Positions 16,786-25,643 of a stretch of 64,000 bases of DNA are shown in pieces (position 1 is the first letter of the stretch; every line of letters starts with the position of its first letter). The DNA comes from CBDCFL01 sp965216135 (lineage in GTDB: Bacteria; Pseudomonadota; Alphaproteobacteria; Rhodobacterales; Rhodobacteraceae): NCBI GenBank assembly GCA_965216135.1, contig CBDCFL010000024.1, forward strand, positions 558,001 to 622,000. The letters are read 5' to 3'. A program made the translations under genes and the position numbers. A model generated the notes under the pieces. It did no database searches. It worked only from the letters and a program-made list of their open reading frames with translations, and was not told where the DNA came from.

Positions 16786-18591
16786 TTAAGGCGCATCGGC
16801 CAGCTCTCCATCACTGCGCGTCGCATAGCCGCGCGGCGTATACATTCGCGGCCCTTCGCCCAGTTGTGCCAGTTTCGTGTTGGATGATCCCACCAGCACC
16901 AGCGTCAACATGTCGACCTCGTCGACCCGCAAATCCTTCAGCCGCCGATACCGCACATTTTCCTGGTCACGGCCAAGATTGCTGGCCAGCAACACCGGGG
17001 TGTTCGCATCTCGATGGCCCAGCAGGATGTCGCGCGCCTCGCCCAGCAAGGTCCGCCTGGTTTTTGAAACCGGATTGTAAAGGGCGATGACAAAATCGCC
17101 CTCACCCGCCGCCCGCACACGGCGCAGAATATCGGCGCGCGGGGTCAGAAGATCAGACAGCGAGATGGCGCAGAAATCATGGCCCAGGGGCGCACCCGCC
17201 CGTGCCGCCGCCGCCTGCATGGCCGAGATACCCGGCGCGCAGATCACCTCGACGCGGCGCGCCGCGTCGGAAACGCCATTGTCCGGCCCCGCCTCCAGCA
17301 GTTCAAAGACCAGCGCGGCCATCGCATAGATGCCTGCATCGCCCGATGAGATCAGCGCCACATTGCGCCCATCGCCAGCGCGCTCCAGCGCATATCGGCA
17401 GCGATCCTGTTCGCCGCCAAGCGGAAAGTCGGCGCGCTCTTTGCCCACCGCAATGGGACCCAGCAGATCGAGATAGAGCCCATAGCCGACCAGTTCATCA
17501 GCCTCGCTGATCAGGCGCGAGGCTTCCGGCGTTCGCCACGCCCCCTGGCCGGGGCCGATGCCGACGACCGACAGGCGGCCGCGCGGACGGCCTCGCAATG
17601 CGACAACGGGCGCATCACAGCGAACCACCGCGCAGGTCGCGCCTGCCGTTTTCTCCTTTGGGATCATCAGCTCACCCGCATCGCCTGCGGCCGCCAGTGC
17701 CGCACCCTCGGCCACGCCGTGACACCCGACCTCGGCGAACACGACCTCTGACGGGGTCGCCAGGCGATCTGCTTGGGCTTCCAGTTCGGCAGCGGTAAAC
17801 AGGCGGAATGGTACTCCCAGCCGCGCGGCAGTTGCGATCATCGCGCGTTCGTCGGCCTTAAGATCGATCGAGGCCACGCCCGCCACCGCGCCCGGTGCAA
17901 TATCGGCCTCGGCCAAAACATCCTCGACCAGATCCCACATCTCGGCGGGATCACAGCCACGCGCGCACCCCAGTCCAAGGATGTATTTCTGCGGATGATA
18001 GACCAGAACATCGGGCCCGGTTCTAACAGGTGCCTCGCTGACCACGATCCTCGCCGGTCCGTCGCCCCGCTCCAGCGACCAGATATTTTCGCCCACGATC
18101 ACCGGTTTTTGCCCGGCAAGCATCGCTGCCATGACCGATTTCGCATCCGCCGGGTTGGCAAGCCGGTATCCCGGCGGCGGCTCATCGAGTGCCACCCCCA
18201 GCGCCACATCGCCGGCAGTGGTTACCGCCGCGGCACCGCCGAGCGCCTCGGCAATCTGCCGGGCCAGCCGGTTGGCGCCGCGATGCCCGCCCAAAAGCGG
18301 CACCACGACCGCGCCGTCATCGGACACGGATATGACCGGCGGTTCAGACCTCTTGTCGACCAAGAGCGGCGCGACGGCGCGGATCAAGATACCGGATGCA
18401 CAGATGCCGATGATCGGAACGCCCGCCGCGAACAGATCGCGCGCATGATCCAGTGCATTGGCAAAAAACGCATCCGCTTTTTCAACGCGCCCCTGCCGCC
18501 CATGCACCGCCGCTCCCAATTCGCCCGCCACGCGATGCGCAACATCTTCGCCCGAACGGGTCAGCGCCAGAACCACAGGTTTCACAGCCAC
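16786..18591 (-). CDS. cobJ: CbiG-CobJ fusion: cobalt-precorrin-5A hydrolase plus precorrin-3B C17-methyltransferase
   Basis: A 601-residue two-domain enzyme. Residues 1 to about 340 are CbiG: ALTRSGEDVAHRVAGELGA, GICASGILIRAVAPLL, VVPLLGGHRGANRLAR, and GLGCARGCDPAEMWDLV in the C-terminal part. CbiG opens the ring A lactone in the anaerobic pathway. Residues about 345-590 are CobJ/CbiH: LSVVGIGPGQGAWRTPEAS, LISSGDAGIYAMAALVFE, VICAPGISAMQAAAARAG and FVIALYNPVSKTR. This methylates C17 with ring contraction. The fusion is known in alphaproteobacteria and, with CbiX in the same operon, points to early cobalt insertion. It overlaps the cobI stop by 10 bp. Confidence 0.93.
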   Translation of the reverse strand: MAVKPVVLALTRSGEDVAHRVAGELGAAVHGRQGRVEKADAFFANALDHARDLFAAGVPIIGICASGILIRAVAPLLVDKRSEPPVISVSDDGAVVVPLLGGHRGANRLARQIAEALGGAAAVTTAGDVALGVALDEPPPGYRLANPADAKSVMAAMLAGQKPVIVGENIWSLERGDGPARIVVSEAPVRTGPDVLVYHPQKYILGLGCARGCDPAEMWDLVEDVLAEADIAPGAVAGVASIDLKADERAMIATAARLGVPFRLFTAAELEAQADRLATPSEVVFAEVGCHGVAEGAALAAAGDAGELMIPKEKTAGATCAVVRCDAPVVALRGRPRGRLSVVGIGPGQGAWRTPEASRLISEADELVGYGLYLDLLGPIAVGKERADFPLGGEQDRCRYALERAGDGRNVALISSGDAGIYAMAALVFELLEAGPDNGVSDAARRVEVICAPGISAMQAAAARAGAPLGHDFCAISLSDLLTPRADILRRVRAAGEGDFVIALYNPVSKTRRTLLGEARDILLGHRDANTPVLLASNLGRDQENVRYRRLKDLRVDEVDMLTLVLVGSSNTKLAQLGEGPRMYTPRGYATRSDGELADAP

Positions 18592-19286
18592 GGATCACCG
18601 CCTTTCACCAGCAATATCATCGAAAAATATGGCGCAATCCGGGGTGCCTCGGCCAGCGGACAGACCAACTCGTCCTTCAGGCTGGCATGTTCAACGTAAG
18701 TGGCCCGGGCCATCAGCCCCAGCTTGTCGATGACGCCGCGCACCTTGGCCAGATGTCGGCCGACCTTCATGATCGCCACGCTTTGTGCCCCGTCGATCCG
18801 GGCGCGCAGTTCCGCCGCCGGCAACGGTCCCGGCAACACCGTCAGCCGTTCATTCCTGGCAACCAGCGCCATGCCCGCGCGCGCCGCACAGGCCGACACA
18901 GATGTAACACCGGGCACAACTTCGACATCAAATCGATCGGCCAGCCGGGCGTACAGATACATGAACGAGCCATAGAAAAACGGATCGCCCTCGCACATGG
19001 CAACGACATCGAGCCCCGCCGATAGTTCAGCCGCAATCGCCGCCGCGCCCTTATCATAAGCCGCCTGCGCGGGTTCGCGTTCGGTTGCCATCGGCACGTC
19101 GATGACGATCTCTTTTGCGTCCGAGGGTATCAGCTGATCCGCAATTGAACGCGCAAAGCTGTGCGCGCCTGCCAGCGCCGGATAGGCGACAACTTTTGCC
19201 GCCGCGATCAGCCGCGCCGCCTTCAGTGTTACCAGCGCCGGGTCACCGGGGCCAAGGCCGACACCGAACAGCCGTCCTGGTTTCAT
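18582..19286 (-). CDS. cobI: precorrin-2 C20-methyltransferase
   Basis: SAM-dependent methylation of C20 of (cobalt-)precorrin-2. From ATG 19286 the protein is 234 residues: RLFGVGLGPGDPALVTLKAA (family motif 1), VAMCEGDPFFYGSFMYL (motif 2, about 95-111) and VVPGVTSVSACAARAG. An earlier in-frame ATG at 19340 overlaps the cobL stop (ATGA) and would add 18 residues (MSDFSTKNHA...). Those residues are encoded by a hairpin plus a copy of the intergenic repeat, so I prefer 19286, but translational coupling from 19340 is possible. Confidence 0.9.
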   Translation of the reverse strand: MKPGRLFGVGLGPGDPALVTLKAARLIAAAKVVAYPALAGAHSFARSIADQLIPSDAKEIVIDVPMATEREPAQAAYDKGAAAIAAELSAGLDVVAMCEGDPFFYGSFMYLYARLADRFDVEVVPGVTSVSACAARAGMALVARNERLTVLPGPLPAAELRARIDGAQSVAIMKVGRHLAKVRGVIDKLGLMARATYVEHASLKDELVCPLAEAPRIAPYFSMILLVKGGDPWL

Positions 19287-19336
19287 CTTGCCCGAAATAC
19301 CCCCGCCGGAGGCGTGATTTTTCGTTGAAAAATCAC
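19287..19336 (-). repeat. hairpin and Rhodobacterales-type repeat, copy 2, at the cobL/cobI junction
   Basis: 19314-19336 is a perfect 10 bp stem with a 3-base loop (GTGATTTTTC / GAAAAATCAC). On the minus strand it is followed by GCCTCCGGCGGGGGTATTTC and GGGCAAGATGAAA, the second copy of the intergenic motif. The motif supplies the region just before the preferred cobI start. The hairpin might influence cobL-cobI coupling. Confidence 0.5.
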
Positions 19337-20536
19337 TCATCGCTTTACCAGGGACCATTGGGTGACCGGCATCAGCGGTTTCCAGCCGCGATAGCGGCCA
19401 ACCGGTGCGGCGCGGGCGACAGACAACTTCACCAGCTCGCCGCCATGGGCGCGCTGCAATGTGATCAATTCCTGTTCGCTTTCCAATGTCACCGCATTGG
19501 CCACCAGACGGCCCAGCGGTTTCAGCGCGGCCCAGGCCGCCGCGAAAACCGCCTCGGACAGGCCACCGCCGATGAAGATCGCATCCGGCGCGGCAAGCCC
19601 CGCCAGACAATCCGGTGCCTCGCCCTCGATCAGTTGCAGCCGGGGCACGCCAAGGGAGAGCGCATTGGCCGCCGCCATGGCGCGGCGATCGGCGCGCGGT
19701 TCAATCCCGATCGCCCGGGCATAGCGCGCGCCGCGCATCCATTCGACCGCGACAGAGCCACAGCCGGTGCCGATGTCCCACAAAAGCGCGCCGCGCATCG
19801 GCATCAGCTTGGCGAGCGTCACCGCGCGAATTTCCCGCTTGGTCATCGTGCCGTCATGTTCAAACAACTCATCGGCCAGCCCCGGCACCCTTGGCAACAA
19901 CGCCGCATCCGGCGCGGCCAGGCACTCGACGGCCAAAGTGTTGAACGCCGGCACGCGATGGTCCCAGCTTGCCGCCACGCCGTCAAAACGCGCCTCGGTG
20001 TCGCCGCCCATCGCCGCCAGCACGGACATCTGCGACTGCCCGAACCCGCGCTCGCTTAGAAACCGCGCGATCTGCGCCGGCGTTTCTTCACCGGTCGTCA
20101 GGATCAACAAACGCTGGTCGGGCTGGATAAAGGCGATCATCTGCTCGACCGGACGTCCGTGCACAGTCAGGGTTTCGACATCGGCCATCGACCAGCCCAT
20201 CCGCGCGGCGGCCAGCTGAAACGCCGAAAGCTGAGGGTGATAGGTGATCTCGGTGGGGTCAATCGCCCGCCCGATCTTGGCGCCAACCGAAAACCAAAGC
20301 GGATCGCCGGTGGCCAGCACCACAACCCGGCGGCCCTTATATCCCTGCAACACGTCGATCAGCGCCTCGAAAGGATGCGGCCAGGTGATGCGTTCGGCGG
20401 TGACGGCATCGCTAAGGTCATGGTGCCGGTCGCCCCCAATAATGATCTCGGCGGCCTCGACAACGGCGCGCGTGGCGGGCAGCAGGCCGTCCATACCATC
20501 TTCGCCGATGCCGACGATATGCAGCCAGGCGCTCAT
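19337..20536 (-). CDS. cobL: precorrin-6Y C5,15-methyltransferase (decarboxylating)
   Basis: CobL (CbiE-CbiT fusion) methylates C5 and C15 and decarboxylates the C12 side chain of precorrin-6B. From ATG 20536 the protein has 399 residues. The N-terminal CbiE half starts WLHIVGIGEDGMDGLLPATR and has VVVLATGDPLWFSVGAKI (about 72-89). The C-terminal CbiT half has KREIRAVTLAKLMPMRGALLWDIGTGCGSVAVEW with the SAM-binding DIGTGCGS (about 250). The start overlaps the cobH stop by 4 bp (ATGA). A longer open frame upstream lacks family similarity. Confidence 0.94.
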   Translation of the reverse strand: MSAWLHIVGIGEDGMDGLLPATRAVVEAAEIIIGGDRHHDLSDAVTAERITWPHPFEALIDVLQGYKGRRVVVLATGDPLWFSVGAKIGRAIDPTEITYHPQLSAFQLAAARMGWSMADVETLTVHGRPVEQMIAFIQPDQRLLILTTGEETPAQIARFLSERGFGQSQMSVLAAMGGDTEARFDGVAASWDHRVPAFNTLAVECLAAPDAALLPRVPGLADELFEHDGTMTKREIRAVTLAKLMPMRGALLWDIGTGCGSVAVEWMRGARYARAIGIEPRADRRAMAAANALSLGVPRLQLIEGEAPDCLAGLAAPDAIFIGGGLSEAVFAAAWAALKPLGRLVANAVTLESEQELITLQRAHGGELVKLSVARAAPVGRYRGWKPLMPVTQWSLVKR

Positions 20537-21156
20537 GCGCCCGCCGCGATTGCATTGACCGCGGCGCTCGCCATGGCCGAGCCGCCGCGACGCCCTGTTA
20601 GCGCGATGAAATCGCACCCGCGCGGGTTTGCCGCCAGTTCGGCCTTGCTTTGCGCCGCGCCGACAAAACCAACCGGAAAGCCCAGAATAACCGCCGGTTT
20701 CGGCCAGCCCTGATCCAGCCGTTCCAGCAGGTGAAACAGCGCCGTCGGCGCGTTGCCAATCGCCACCACCGCGCCCGCGATCCGGTCGGCCCACAACTCA
20801 ACTGCCGCCGCCGACCGCGTGGTCCCCAGTTCATCGGCCATTCCGGCAACGCGCGGATCGTTCAGCGTCACCACCACCTCATTGTCTGCAGGCAAGGTGC
20901 GTCGAATAATTCCGGCACCAACCATTTCACAATCGCACAAGACCGGCGCGCCGCCCGCCAGCGCCGCCGCGCCTGCCTCAAATGCCCCTGGCGAAAACGC
21001 CAGCCGATCCGCCACCTCGATCATCCCGCAGGCATGGATCAGGCGCACCGCCAGTGCCTCCATGCCCGGTTCAAACCGGTCCAGCCGCGCCTCGCGCCGT
21101 ACGGTCGCGAAACTCTCGGCATAGATTGCATCCGGGTCTTTCAGATAAGGGCGCAT
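20533..21156 (-). CDS. cobH: precorrin-8X methylmutase
   Basis: CobH moves the methyl group from C11 to C12, giving hydrogenobyrinate (or the cobalt form via CbiC). The 207-residue protein begins MRPYLKDPDAIYAESFATV and carries the family motif RLIHACGMIEVADRL with the catalytic His (about residues 40-54). It is followed by APVLCDCEMVGAGI and GFPVGFVGAAQSKAEL (about 150-165). The start at 21156 was chosen because the upstream extension of the open frame encodes the opposite reading of the cbiX tail. It lies 25 bp after cbiX. Confidence 0.95.
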   Translation of the reverse strand: MRPYLKDPDAIYAESFATVRREARLDRFEPGMEALAVRLIHACGMIEVADRLAFSPGAFEAGAAALAGGAPVLCDCEMVGAGIIRRTLPADNEVVVTLNDPRVAGMADELGTTRSAAAVELWADRIAGAVVAIGNAPTALFHLLERLDQGWPKPAVILGFPVGFVGAAQSKAELAANPRGCDFIALTGRRGGSAMASAAVNAIAAGA

Positions 21157-21190
21157 CGCAGCTTTTTCTTGGTCCAAATACTCAATTCCG
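21157..21190 (-). repeat. intergenic repeat, Rhodobacterales-type, copy 3
   Basis: On the minus strand the cbiX-cobH junction reads GTCGGAATTGAGTATTTGGA followed by CCAAGAAAAAG. It is a degenerate version of the motif seen before cobM and cobI. It overlaps the last codons of cbiX and ends just before the cobH ATG. Confidence 0.4.
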
Positions 21191-22237
21191 ACGGGCAGAT
21201 TCAGGCCCATGCGGGTGTCGGGCGTGCGGATATTGGGGATGATCGTGGTGGTGATGGTCGTCCACGTCCAACCGGCACTCGCCGGTGCAGAAGGTTTCGC
21301 ACAAGTCACAATTTTCGACATTTGCCCCCGGTGTCGCCGCACCCTGGCCTTCAACATGGTGGTGATGGCTTTCCTGCACGGCGCCCACTTCGGCCTCGAA
21401 CCCAAGCACCCGGGTGCGGTATTTGCAGGTGCCACAGGTGGGCGGCACCGCGTCGCCGACTTGCTCGGTGACACGCTCAGCGAATGTTTCCAGAACCTGC
21501 GGATGATCGTTCAGGTAACCCGCTTTGACGAATTGGATGTTCGGGTGCGCAGCGGCGACGCGGTCGGTAAATCCATAAATTCTATCGACCAGGATGCCGG
21601 TGAACAGAAAATACGGGAACACGATGATGCATTTGTACCCAAGCTTGGCCGCATGGGTCAGGCAGGGTTCGACCAAGGGAAAGGTCACCCCGGAATAGCC
21701 GACCTCAAGCCAGCCGAACCCGATGCCTTCCTGCAGCATCCGCGCCACCTTGGCGACATTGCCATTGGCATCCGGGTCCGAGGCGCCGCGCCCGATCACC
21801 ACGAGGCAAGTTTCTTCCAAAGAAACTTCGCCCTGCGCGGTATTGGCCGCGCCCACCGCCGCAAGTATCCGCTCAGCCGCAGCAGCGATCATCTTGGGAT
21901 CAACGCCCAGCTCGCGCCCATAGCGCACATCCAGATTGTGCTTTTGACCATAGGTGTTCAGCACGCTGGGAATATCATTCTTGGCGTGCATCGCGGCAAA
22001 CAGCATCCCCGGCACCGCCAGAATGCGGTCGCAGCCAGCGCCCCGCAGCCGGTCCAAGCCATCGCGGATCACCGGATTGGCAAACTCCAGATAGCCGTAA
22101 TCCACCAGCCAGTTTTCCGGCAGGAGTGCCGGTAATTTTCGCGCCAGCACCGCAAATTCATCCACTGCCGCCTGGCTGCGCGAGCCATGGCCGCAGATCA
22201 TCACGCCGGTTTTTGCGTTCAAGATTTGGCCAGCCAT
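21182..22237 (-). CDS. cbiX: sirohydrochlorin cobaltochelatase with Cys- and His-rich tail
   Basis: CbiX inserts cobalt into sirohydrochlorin, the entry step of the early-cobalt (anaerobic-type) B12 route. From ATG 22237 the protein has 351 residues. It contains two chelatase repeats: GVMICGHGSRSQAAVDEF (metal-binding His at about residue 16) and CLVVIGRGASDPDANGNVAK, then KCIIVFPYFLFTGILVDR. The C-terminal third has CGTCKYR, a run of His, NCDLCETFCTGEC, and DDHHHHDH. Cys clusters and poly-His are known from long CbiX proteins and are thought to hold an Fe-S cluster and handle cobalt. It is the first gene of the operon. GGGGGCG precedes the ATG. Confidence 0.92.
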   Translation of the reverse strand: MAGQILNAKTGVMICGHGSRSQAAVDEFAVLARKLPALLPENWLVDYGYLEFANPVIRDGLDRLRGAGCDRILAVPGMLFAAMHAKNDIPSVLNTYGQKHNLDVRYGRELGVDPKMIAAAAERILAAVGAANTAQGEVSLEETCLVVIGRGASDPDANGNVAKVARMLQEGIGFGWLEVGYSGVTFPLVEPCLTHAAKLGYKCIIVFPYFLFTGILVDRIYGFTDRVAAAHPNIQFVKAGYLNDHPQVLETFAERVTEQVGDAVPPTCGTCKYRTRVLGFEAEVGAVQESHHHHVEGQGAATPGANVENCDLCETFCTGECRLDVDDHHHHDHPQYPHARHPHGPESARRN

Positions 22238-22497
22238 GCACGCCCCCATATATGCAACACGAGAGGATGTGCCATCACCGGTCCCGACGATGCTGCGTCT
22301 GATCCCCGATGCGGGTCGATCGTCCGTCAGCCAACCTCTCTGGCCCCGTTGGGGCTTCGTCACTGGCGTGTATAGGGCCCTGCAGGACTGCCCGCAAATC
22401 AAAAGGCGTCCATTTTGCTGCCAGCACCGGCACCCGCCTTTTCATTCATCGCCAATCGGCCTAGATCAATCTTTGCGCCAAGATAAGGAGCGTCACA

Positions 22498-23487
22498 ATG
22501 GGCAGGTTGATTGACGGAACCTGGACCTCGGCCGACGGCAAATTAACCTCGCCCAAGGGCGATTTTGTGCGTCAGGCAGCCAAGCTGCGCAATTGGATCA
22601 CCGTCGACGGCAGCGCCGGACCGTCAGGTGTGGGCGGATTTCCGGCCGAAAGTGGGCGCTATCACCTCTACGTCTCTGAGGCCTGTCCATGGGCGCATCG
22701 CACACTGATCTTTCGCAAGCTGAAGGGCCTGGAAAATCATATCGCGGTGTCGGTTGTTCACCCCGACATGTTCGACGACGGCTGGACATTTGCCACCGAT
22801 GATCACGGCGCGACGGGCGACCGGCTCATGGGCCTGGAATTTCTGCGCGAGGTCTATCAGATGAGCGATCCGCAGGTGACCACGCGGGTATCCGTGCCGG
22901 TTCTGTGGGACAGTCTGACCCGCCGGATCGTCTCTAACGAAAGCTCTGAGATTATCCGGATGTTCAATTCGGCCTTTGACGGGTTGACCGGCAACAATCA
23001 GGATTTCTGGCCGCAAGACATGCGCCAGAGCATTCAGGCGGTTAATGATCGCATCTACGATTGCGTCAACAACGGCGTGTACCGGGCAGGTTTTGCCTCT
23101 GATCAGCGCGCCTATGACGACGCGGTGGGCGCGTTGTTTGAGACGCTCGACTGGCTCGAGGAGCGACTGGCAGGTCAAAGGTATCTGATGGGCAAGCGTC
23201 TGAGTGAGGCGGACTGGCGGCTGTTTCCGACGCTGACACGTTTCGATGCAGTTTATCACATTCACTTCAAGTGCAGCCGCGACCGGCTGGTCGATTATCC
23301 GAATCTGTGGGCTTTTGCGCGTGAGTTGTATCAATGGCCCGGCGTCGCGGCGACGGTGAATTTTGATCATATCTCTCGCCACTATTACCATAGCCATTCT
23401 TCACTCAACCCGCGTGGTATCGTGGCTGCCGCGCCGCGCGCAAATTGGAATTCGCCGCATGAGCGTCATCGGAAATTTCCGGACTAG
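22498..23487 (+). CDS. glutathionyl-hydroquinone reductase (Xi-class glutathione transferase)
   Basis: A 329-residue YqjG/ECM4-type enzyme that removes glutathione from glutathionyl-hydroquinones using a catalytic Cys. The key motif SEACPWAHRTLI (about residues 59-70) contains that Cys, and RVSVPVLWDSLTRRIVSNESSEIIRMFN is the typical thioredoxin-domain end. The C-terminal GST domain includes YLMGKRLSEADWRLFPTLTRFDAVY and the conserved Tyr pair near HISRHYYHSH. GGAG lies 7 bases before the ATG. It is divergent from cbiX and stands alone. Confidence 0.93.
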   Translation: MGRLIDGTWTSADGKLTSPKGDFVRQAAKLRNWITVDGSAGPSGVGGFPAESGRYHLYVSEACPWAHRTLIFRKLKGLENHIAVSVVHPDMFDDGWTFATDDHGATGDRLMGLEFLREVYQMSDPQVTTRVSVPVLWDSLTRRIVSNESSEIIRMFNSAFDGLTGNNQDFWPQDMRQSIQAVNDRIYDCVNNGVYRAGFASDQRAYDDAVGALFETLDWLEERLAGQRYLMGKRLSEADWRLFPTLTRFDAVYHIHFKCSRDRLVDYPNLWAFARELYQWPGVAATVNFDHISRHYYHSHSSLNPRGIVAAAPRANWNSPHERHRKFPD

Positions 23488-23998
23488 ATAAGCAGCGAAA
23501 ACTGTCGTTTGCGCGGGAAGATGGCCGGGACGGATCGCTGGGATGGGACCACGCAGACCGGTTTTGTTTTGCAATTGGGTCGGCGGCCGGGGGCCATTCG
23601 CGCCGGCACCTGGTGTCAGGCGCATATTGGCGGCACCATGTTAGTTGAGAGCCGGGGTTACTTTGTCGCGAATATGGCCGCGTCCGGGGCTTCAGTTTCG
23701 GTGCGTCCGGTCTGGCCCAAATTTACATTGCGGATCGCTAGGTCCGAAATTTGCACTCGGACCAAAGGTCATGACTATCTTGCGGCGGGCCATATTGTTC
23801 AGGCCGCGCTGAGGCAGTGAGTATGGTGAAGCGCGGCTCGCTTGAGCCCTTGGATGGCGGGACAAAGACGCACCCAATGGCACTGGCGATTAATTCAGCC
23901 GGGCCAAAGTGGCATCTGGAGTGCGTCCCCATGGGATTGGGAGCGCGGTCTTTGCGCTTTCGCAGGTGGCGACCCAAGATCTGAGGCGGGGCACGACA
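23488..23998. other. 511 bp without a recognised gene
   Basis: An open frame of about 100 codons (ATG 23521 to 23820, plus strand) reads MAGTDRWDGTTQTGFVLQLG... and contains two Cys, but I recognise no family and see no ribosome site. It overlaps equally long open frames on the minus strand. It may be a spurious frame or the remnant of a lost gene. The rest (23821-23998) is a featureless spacer before the cheB stop. Confidence 0.35.
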
Positions 23999-25002
23999 TC
24001 AGCGGGTAATGACGCAGCGTTTTAGCAGTTCCGCGCCGATGTCCTTGATTTCCAGGCGCTGACCGGCGGCGCCAATTTCCCAGGCGACACGGGGCATACC
24101 GTAGACAACCGAGGATTTCTCGCCCTGGGCGATCGTATGGGCCCCGGCGTTGCGAAGCTCAAGCAGACCTTGCGCGCCGTCATGCCCCATGCCGGTCAAC
24201 AGCAGACCGACGGCGCGTTTGGCCAGCGGCACGGCGGAACGAAACATCACATCCACTGATGGGCGGTGGCCGGACACGCGCGGTTGCGTAGTCAGAGCGA
24301 CGGTGACCGGACGGCCAGGAACAAGTTCAAGGTGGTGCTCGGACGATGTTGCCACGCTCACCGTGCCAGGTTCCAGTGCGGCACCGTGTTCTGCGGCTGA
24401 CACTCGCGCGGCGCAGTTTCGATCGAGCAGACGGACAAGGCCACTGCCAAAATCGGCTCCGGTATGCTGGACGATCACGGTGGGCGGGCAGTCAGCGGGA
24501 TAATCCGCCAGAATTGTCATCAGCGCATCGACGCCGCCCGTTGAGGCCCCGACCAGCGCAAGACTTTGATTATGGACGTTTATATTACGCTTTGGCGGGG
24601 CTGGCGGGCTCTCATTTTTGACTTCGGGCGGCCCGGCAAAGGCAATGATCCTGTTGATCAGGCCATCGACATTTCGCGGCAGGGCGATGCGATTGTCATG
24701 CACGCTTTGTTCGGTGCTGTCGGTGTCGAAACCGGCGCGGTTTCGCGTTCGCCCTCTCATGATCAGCCAGCGTATATCGAGCGCATTGAAGACCGGGACC
24801 ATAGAGGCAAATTCCGGGCCCAGCGTCAGCGATTGCTCGATCAGGATCAGTTCGGGCACGATCTCTTCGGACACCACATAGGCCTCGGTCAGATCATGGG
24901 CGACGCCAACCACGGACAGGGCGTCACTTTGGACAGCGATGCGCGGAGTGCCGCCGCATCGGCTTTGTCCGGTATCGCCAGGGCGAGCCTAATTCTTTGC
25001 AC
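23999..25002 (-). pseudogene. cheB: CheB-type chemotaxis methylesterase, frameshifted N-terminal domain
   Basis: CheB demethylates chemoreceptors. The C-terminal methylesterase domain is intact: LALVGASTGGVDALMTILAD (catalytic Ser), VIVQHTGADFGSGLVRLLD (catalytic His) and LLLTGMGHDGAQGLLEL (catalytic Asp). The N-terminal receiver-like part begins at GTG 25002 (QRIRLALAIPDK, with GAGGT upstream), shifts frame near 24931-24937 by a one-base deletion, and resumes as DALSVVGVAHDLTEAYV. The acidic pair expected in a phosphorylated receiver is not evident. A shortened product could start at the GTG at 24913. The gene lies 55 bp downstream of the broken chemoreceptor. Confidence 0.75.
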
Positions 25003-25643
25003 GATACCTCACTGTGGGCATCTTTCTTGCCTACCGTCTTGTCAGCGCGTCAGGGGTTCAGAAATCTTTCCAGCTGGTTTCGCTGGTGGCGGGGCGCGCG
25101 GCACCGCCGTTGGCTGCGACCGGCATTGCCTCGTAATCATCGACAACGCTGGCGTCAAAGTCGCTGGATCGCGCCGTTTCATCATGCGCCCGGCTCGCCG
25201 ATGTTGCGTGATCCGGACCGATCCGGAACCGGCCGACGAGATCAGACAAAAGCACTGCGTCCTTGTTCAGCGATTGGCTGGCTGCGGTGGATTGATCGAC
25301 CATAGCCGCGTTTTGCTGGGTTACCTGATCGAGGTGGACGACCCCGGTGTTTATTTCGTTCAGCCCGGTCGATTGTTCATTCGCGCTGGTGGCGATTTCA
25401 GAGATCAGACTGGAAATATGGGCGACCCGCTCGACGATTGTGCTTAGCGCATCGCCGGCCTTGCCGACCAGATCCACACCGCTGCGAACTTGGACAGAAC
25501 TGTTACTGATCAGCTCCTTGATTTCTTTTGCGGCCGCCGAGGAACGCTGGGCAAGCGCGCGAACCTCTGATGCTACTACGGCAAAACCCTTGCCCGCATC
25601 GCCGGCGCGCGCGGCTTCGACGCCCGCATTAATACCAACGGCC

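Noticed and set aside
18131..18448. Open frames antisense to the CbiG-CobJ fusion
   Set aside because: Typical antisense shadows of a GC-rich gene with no independent signal.
22238..22497. Possible cobalamin riboswitch upstream of cbiX
   Set aside because: I looked on the minus strand for the B12 box and the conserved core and found only short, unconvincing GC hairpins. A covariance-model search (Rfam cobalamin) would decide.
23521..23820. 100-codon hypothetical gene
   Set aside because: Not called as a gene because there is no ribosome site, no family resemblance, and equally long competing frames exist on the other strand.
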